In this document: piece by piece, positions 9,961-14,575 of the stretch | Numbering within the stretch: position 1 is the first letter of the stretch | How the letters are laid out: every line of letters begins with the position of its first letter | Source: Saccoglossus kowalevskii | Taxonomy: Eukaryota > Hemichordata > Enteropneusta > Harrimaniidae | Reading direction: 5' to 3' | DNA length: 14,575 nucleotides | Assembly (NCBI RefSeq): GCF_000003605.2 | Contig: NW_003118868.1 | Span: 1-14,575 of the forward strand | Program-made: the position numbers and the translations under genes | The notes under the pieces: generated by a model | Seen by the model: only the letters and a program-made list of their open reading frames with translations | What the model was told of the DNA's origin: nothing | The model's database searches: none

Positions 9961-11859
9961 AAGACACGTTCCTGTTAATAATTCCGTTGCCCATATCTGA
10001 GCCTAATGCCAAGACACGTTCCTGTTAATAATTCCGTTGCCCATATCTGAGCCTAATCCTAAGACACGTTCCTGTTAATAATTCCGTTGCCCATATCTGA
10101 GCCTAATCCTAAGACACGTTCCTGTTAATAATTCCGTTGCCCATATCTGAGCCTAATGCCAAGACACGTTCCTGTTAATAATTCCGTTGCCCCTATCTGA
10201 GCCTAATCCTAAGACACGTTCCTGTTAATAATTCCGTTGCCCCTATCTGAGCCTAATCCTAAGACACGTTCCTGTTAATAATTCCGTTGCCCATATCTGA
10301 GCCTAATCCTAAGACACGTTCCTGTTAATAATTCCGTTGCCCATATCTGAGCCTAATGCCAAGACACGTTCCTGTTAATAATTCCGTTGCCCATATCTGA
10401 GCCTAATCCTAAGACACGTTCCTGTTAATAATTCCGTTGCCCCTATCTGAGCCTAATCCTAAGACACGTTCCTGTTAATAATTCCGTTGCCCCTATCTGA
10501 GCCTAATCCTAAGACACGTTCCTGTTAATAATTCCGTTGCCCATATCTGAGCCTAATCCTAAGACACGTTCCTGTTAATAATTCCGTTGCCCCTATCTGA
10601 GCCTAATCCTAAGACACGTTCCTGTTAATAATTCCGTTGCCCATATCTGAGCCTAATCCTAAGACACGTTCCTGTTAATAATTCCGTTGCCCATATCTGA
10701 GCCTAATCCTAAGACACGTTCCTGTTAATAATTCCGTTGCCCCTATCTGAGCCTAATCCTAAGACACGTTCCTGTTAATAATTCCGTTGCCCATATCTGA
10801 GCCTAATCCTAAGACACGTTCCTGTTAATAATTCCGTTGCCCATATCTGAGCCTAATCCTAAGACACGTTCCTGTTAATAATTCCGTTGCCCATATCTGA
10901 GCCTAATCCTAAGACACGTTCCTGTTAATAATTCCGTTGCCCATATCTGAGCCTAATCCTAAGACACGTTCCTGTTAATAATTCCGTTGCCCATATCTGA
11001 GCCTAATGCCAAGACACGTTCCTGTTAATAATTCCGTTGCCCATATCTGAGCCTAATCCTAAGACACGTTCCTGTTAATAATTCCGTTGCCCATATCTGA
11101 GCCTAATCCTAAGACACGTTCCTGTTAATAATTCCGTTGCCCATATCTGAGCCTAATCCTAAGACACGTTCCTGTTAATAATTCCGTTGCCCATATCTGA
11201 GCCTAATCCTAAGACACGTTCCTGTTAATAATTCCGTTGCCCATATCTGAGCCTAATGCCAAGACACGTTCCTGTTAATAATTCCGTTGCCCATATCTGA
11301 GCCTAATCCTAAGACACGTTCCTGTTAATAATTCCGTTGCCCATATCTGAGCCTAATCCTAAGACACGTTCCTGTTAATAATTCCGTTGCCCATATCTGA
11401 GCCTAATCCTAAGACACGTTCCTGTTAATAATTCCGTTGCCCATATCTGAGCCTAATCCTAAGACACGTTCCTGTTAATAATTCCGTTGCCCCTATCTGA
11501 GCCTAATCCTAAGACACGTTCCTGTTAATAATTCCGTTGCCCATATCTGAGCCTAATCCTAAGACACGTTCCTGTTAATAATTCCGTTGCCCATATCTGA
11601 GCCTAATCCTAAGACACGTTCCTGTTAATAATTCCGTTGCCCATATCTGAGCCTAATCCTAAGACACGTTCCTGTTAATAATTCCGTTGCCCCTATCTGA
11701 GCCTAATCCTAAGACACGTTCCTGTTAATAATTCCGTTGCCCCTATCTGAGCCTAATCCTAAGACACGTTCCTGTTAATAATTCCGTTGCCCATATCTGA
11801 GCCTAATCCTAAGACACGTTCCTGTTAATAATTCCGTTGCCCATATCTGAGCCTAATGC

Positions 11860-11909
11860 CAAGACACGTTCCTGTTAATAATTCCGTTGCCCATACCTGA
11901 GCCTAATCC
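11860..11909. repeat. Unit with T to C at position 37 (11896)
   Basis: The unit reads CCATACCTGA instead of CCATATCTGA. The same substitution occurs at 637, 12496 and 14546. This copy lies exactly 12 units (600 bp) before the one at 12496. The variant is confined to the left disturbed patch and the last 2.7 kb of the window. Confidence 0.9.
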
Positions 11910-12359
11910 TAAGACACGTTCCTGTTAATAATTCCGTTGCCCATATCTGAGCCTAATCCTAAGACACGTTCCTGTTAATAATTCCGTTGCCCATATCTGA
12001 GCCTAATCCTAAGACACGTTCCTGTTAATAATTCCGTTGCCCATATCTGAGCCTAATCCTAAGACACGTTCCTGTTAATAATTCCGTTGCCCCTATCTGA
12101 GCCTAATGCCAAGACACGTTCCTGTTAATAATTCCGTTGCCCATATCTGAGCCTAATCCTAAGACACGTTCCTGTTAATAATTCCGTTGCCCATATCTGA
12201 GCCTAATCCTAAGACACGTTCCTGTTAATAATTCCGTTGCCCATATCTGAGCCTAATGCCAAGACACGTTCCTGTTAATAATTCCGTTGCCCATATCTGA
12301 GCCTAATCCTAAGACACGTTCCTGTTAATAATTCCGTTGCCCATATCTGAGCCTAATCC

Positions 12360-12509
12360 TAAGACACGTTCCTGTTAATAATTCCGTTGCCCCTATCTGA
12401 CCCTAATGCCAAGACACGTTCCTGTTAATAATTCCGTTGCCCCTATCTGAGCCTAATCCTAAGACACGTTCCTGTTAATAATTCCGTTGCCCATACCTGA
12501 GCCTAATCC
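12360..12509. repeat. Three-unit cluster with rare variants G42C and T37C, 95 bp apart
   Basis: The first unit (12360) is C/GCC class and has G to C at 12401, turning GCCTAA into the perfect telomeric hexamer CCCTAA. The second is C/CCT. The third (12460) carries T to C at 12496. The same pair of rare changes, at the same 95-bp spacing, recurs at 14451 and 14546. The 12510-12559 unit that follows is another C/GCC unit. Confidence 0.88.
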
Positions 12510-13109
12510 TAAGACACGTTCCTGTTAATAATTCCGTTGCCCCTATCTGAGCCTAATGCCAAGACACGTTCCTGTTAATAATTCCGTTGCCCATATCTGA
12601 GCCTAATCCTAAGACACGTTCCTGTTAATAATTCCGTTGCCCATATCTGAGCCTAATCCTAAGACACGTTCCTGTTAATAATTCCGTTGCCCATATCTGA
12701 GCCTAATCCTAAGACACGTTCCTGTTAATAATTCCGTTGCCCCTATCTGAGCCTAATCCTAAGACACGTTCCTGTTAATAATTCCGTTGCCCATATCTGA
12801 GCCTAATCCTAAGACACGTTCCTGTTAATAATTCCGTTGCCCATATCTGAGCCTAATCCTAAGACACGTTCCTGTTAATAATTCCGTTGCCCATATCTGA
12901 GCCTAATCCTAAGACACGTTCCTGTTAATAATTCCGTTGCCCATATCTGAGCCTAATGCCAAGACACGTTCCTGTTAATAATTCCGTTGCCCATATCTGA
13001 GCCTAATGCCAAGACACGTTCCTGTTAATAATTCCGTTGCCCATATCTGAGCCTAATCCTAAGACACGTTCCTGTTAATAATTCCGTTGCCCATATCTGA
13101 GCCTAATGC

Positions 13110-13559
13110 CAAGACACGTTCCTGTTAATAATTCCGTTGCCCATATCTGAGCCTAATCCTAAGACACGTTCCTGTTAATAATTCCGTTGCCCATATCTGA
13201 GCCTAATCCTAAGACACGTTCCTGTTAATAATTCCGTTGCCCATATCTGAGCCTAATCCTAAGACACGTTCCTGTTAATAATTCCGTTGCCCATATCTGA
13301 GCCTAATCCTAAGACACGTTCCTGTTAATAATTCCGTTGCCCATATCTGAGCCTAATCCTAAGACACGTTCCTGTTAATAATTCCGTTGCCCATATCTGA
13401 GCCTAATCCTAAGACACGTTCCTGTTAATAATTCCGTTGCCCATATCTGAGCCTAATCCTAAGACACGTTCCTGTTAATAATTCCGTTGCCCATATCTGA
13501 GCCTAATCCTAAGACACGTTCCTGTTAATAATTCCGTTGCCCATATCTGAGCCTAATCC
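13110..13559. repeat. Second run of nine identical A/CCT units
   Basis: Units from 13110 through 13510 are all of the majority class, followed by one C/CCT unit at 13560 and six more A/CCT units up to 13909. This is the most uniform majority-class stretch in the right part of the window and lies between the two rare-variant clusters. Confidence 0.8.
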
Positions 13560-14409
13560 TAAGACACGTTCCTGTTAATAATTCCGTTGCCCCTATCTGA
13601 GCCTAATCCTAAGACACGTTCCTGTTAATAATTCCGTTGCCCATATCTGAGCCTAATCCTAAGACACGTTCCTGTTAATAATTCCGTTGCCCATATCTGA
13701 GCCTAATCCTAAGACACGTTCCTGTTAATAATTCCGTTGCCCATATCTGAGCCTAATCCTAAGACACGTTCCTGTTAATAATTCCGTTGCCCATATCTGA
13801 GCCTAATCCTAAGACACGTTCCTGTTAATAATTCCGTTGCCCATATCTGAGCCTAATCCTAAGACACGTTCCTGTTAATAATTCCGTTGCCCATATCTGA
13901 GCCTAATCCTAAGACACGTTCCTGTTAATAATTCCGTTGCCCCTATCTGAGCCTAATGCCAAGACACGTTCCTGTTAATAATTCCGTTGCCCATATCTGA
14001 GCCTAATCCTAAGACACGTTCCTGTTAATAATTCCGTTGCCCATATCTGAGCCTAATCCTAAGACACGTTCCTGTTAATAATTCCGTTGCCCATATCTGA
14101 GCCTAATCCTAAGACACGTTCCTGTTAATAATTCCGTTGCCCATATCTGAGCCTAATCCTAAGACACGTTCCTGTTAATAATTCCGTTGCCCATATCTGA
14201 GCCTAATGCCAAGACACGTTCCTGTTAATAATTCCGTTGCCCATATCTGAGCCTAATCCTAAGACACGTTCCTGTTAATAATTCCGTTGCCCATATCTGA
14301 GCCTAATCCTAAGACACGTTCCTGTTAATAATTCCGTTGCCCATATCTGAGCCTAATCCTAAGACACGTTCCTGTTAATAATTCCGTTGCCCCTATCTGA
14401 GCCTAATCC

Positions 14410-14559
14410 TAAGACACGTTCCTGTTAATAATTCCGTTGCCCCTATCTGACCCTAATGCCAAGACACGTTCCTGTTAATAATTCCGTTGCCCATATCTGA
14501 GCCTAATCCTAAGACACGTTCCTGTTAATAATTCCGTTGCCCATACCTGAGCCTAATCC
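14410..14559. repeat. Second three-unit cluster with G42C and T37C at 95-bp spacing
   Basis: The unit at 14410 is C/GCC with G to C at 14451, creating CCCTAA. The unit at 14510 has T to C at 14546. The arrangement repeats the cluster at 12360-12509 at a distance of 2050 bp (41 units), except that the middle unit has A rather than C at position 34. Units upstream of the two clusters do not match well, so any shared duplication would be short or since modified. Confidence 0.88.
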
Positions 14560-14575
14560 TAAGACACGTTCCTGT
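14560..14575. repeat. Partial terminal unit cut by the window edge
   Basis: The last 16 bases are the first 16 positions of a normal unit following a CCT junction. No unique flanking sequence is reached, so the array continues to the right. Confidence 0.95.

Larger units (their letters stand above)
760..14559. repeat. Indel-free block of 276 consecutive 50-bp units
   Basis: From 760 the phase never shifts: 14,560 minus 760 is exactly 276 times 50. Nearly all differences among these units are A or C at position 34 and CCT or GCC at the junction, in all four combinations. The exceptions I found are single substitutions at 1767, 9960, 11896, 12401, 12496, 14451 and 14546. Such uniformity points to ongoing homogenisation by unequal exchange, gene conversion or slippage, in steps that conserve unit length. 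Confidence 0.95.
1..14575. repeat. 50-bp tandem satellite array filling the window (at least 291 units)
   Basis: The window is a single uninterrupted head-to-tail array with a 50-bp period. Landmarks in the unit, counting the base before AAGACACGTT as position 1, are AAGACACGTT at 2-11, an AT-rich core TTAATAATT at 16-24, CCGTTGCCC at 25-33, a variable base at 34, TATCTGA at 35-41 and CCTAAT at 43-48. The A/CCT unit has 21 G or C in 50 (42%). I count 291 full units and a 16-base partial one, 289 of them exactly 50 bp. No unique sequence flanks the array here, so its true size is unknown. It has no spacers, terminal inverted repeats or coding capacity. The length, homogeneity and telomere-like hexamers fit a subtelomeric eukaryotic satellite. 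The 50-bp repeats upstream of Trypanosoma brucei VSG expression sites are the best candidate family, inferred from period and character rather than from an alignment. Confidence 0.98.

Noticed and set aside
1010-11859. Matching eight-unit class pattern at 1010-1409 and 11460-11859, suggesting a long-range duplication
   Set aside because: With only two common binary sites and one class near 60%, eight-unit matches are expected many times by chance in 291 units. No extension beyond the match was seen on the left, and the right side diverges.
1-14575. CRISPR array
   Set aside because: The repeats abut directly with no unique spacers, and the whole 50-bp period is conserved, so this is a satellite rather than repeat-spacer architecture.
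1-14575. Repetitive protein-coding gene
   Set aside because: The period of 50 is not a multiple of three. Stops at TAA (positions 1, 17, 20 and 45) and TGA (39) on the + strand, and TAG and TAA on the - strand, close every frame within about 25 codons.
1-14575. Pure assembly artefact from repeating one unit
   Set aside because: The irregular order of four unit classes plus the rare variants is not what simple copying of one consensus would give. Copy number could still be wrong.
1-14575. Bacterial or plasmid iteron origin
   Set aside because: Iteron clusters are usually a few to some tens of copies next to a rep gene. Here there are hundreds of copies and no gene.
1-14575. Nucleosome-phasing or helical-phasing signal from the 50-bp spacing of the AT-rich core
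   Set aside because: Fifty bases is not a whole number of 10.5-bp helical turns, and nothing else in the sequence supports a phasing claim.

Overview
The whole 14,575-base window is one head-to-tail satellite array with a 50-bp period. It is in phase at base 1 and cut mid-unit at base 14,575, so it continues past both ends. I count 291 complete units plus 16 bases. All are exactly 50 bp except two near the left end: a 61-bp unit (601-661) and a 48-bp unit (712-759). From 760 to 14,559 there are 276 consecutive units with no insertion or deletion. There is no gene. With a period not divisible by three and several stops per unit on each strand, every frame closes within roughly 25 codons.

Variation is very limited. 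Nearly all of it sits at two places in the unit: position 34 (A or C) and the unit junction, where CCT alternates with GCC (positions 49, 50 and 1 of the next unit). By hand count the four classes are about 180 A/CCT, 41 A/GCC, 62 C/CCT and 9 C/GCC. Positions 2-33 are almost invariant, with two substitutions seen in 291 copies. Rare variants and length changes fall mainly in 601-759 and 11,896-14,546. The interior, about 1,768 to 9,957, shows only the two common polymorphisms.

Each unit contains two back-to-back near-telomeric hexamers, GCCTAA and TCCTAA, each one base from CCCTAA. The aberrant 61-bp unit carries two perfect CCCTAA hexamers in tandem. This suggests a eukaryotic, probably subtelomeric, satellite in an organism with TTAGGG telomeres. 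The best match I can propose is the 50-bp repeat that lies upstream of the telomeric VSG expression-site promoters of Trypanosoma brucei, known as arrays of many kilobases. That identification rests on period, array size, homogeneity and telomere-like content. I could not align it to a reference, so it is a hypothesis; another subtelomeric satellite in a TTAGGG organism would look similar.

Layout: 1-600, twelve regular units; 601-759, a disturbed patch (telomere-like insertion, one normal unit, shortened unit); 760 to about 11,850, a highly homogenised core that includes a run of eight identical A/GCC units at 5,810-6,209; about 11,860-14,575, regular in length but with recurrent rare variants. 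If there is a function it is structural or chromatin-level rather than coding: a repetitive, strand-asymmetric (C-rich on +) block that could act as a boundary, heterochromatin or recombination substrate.
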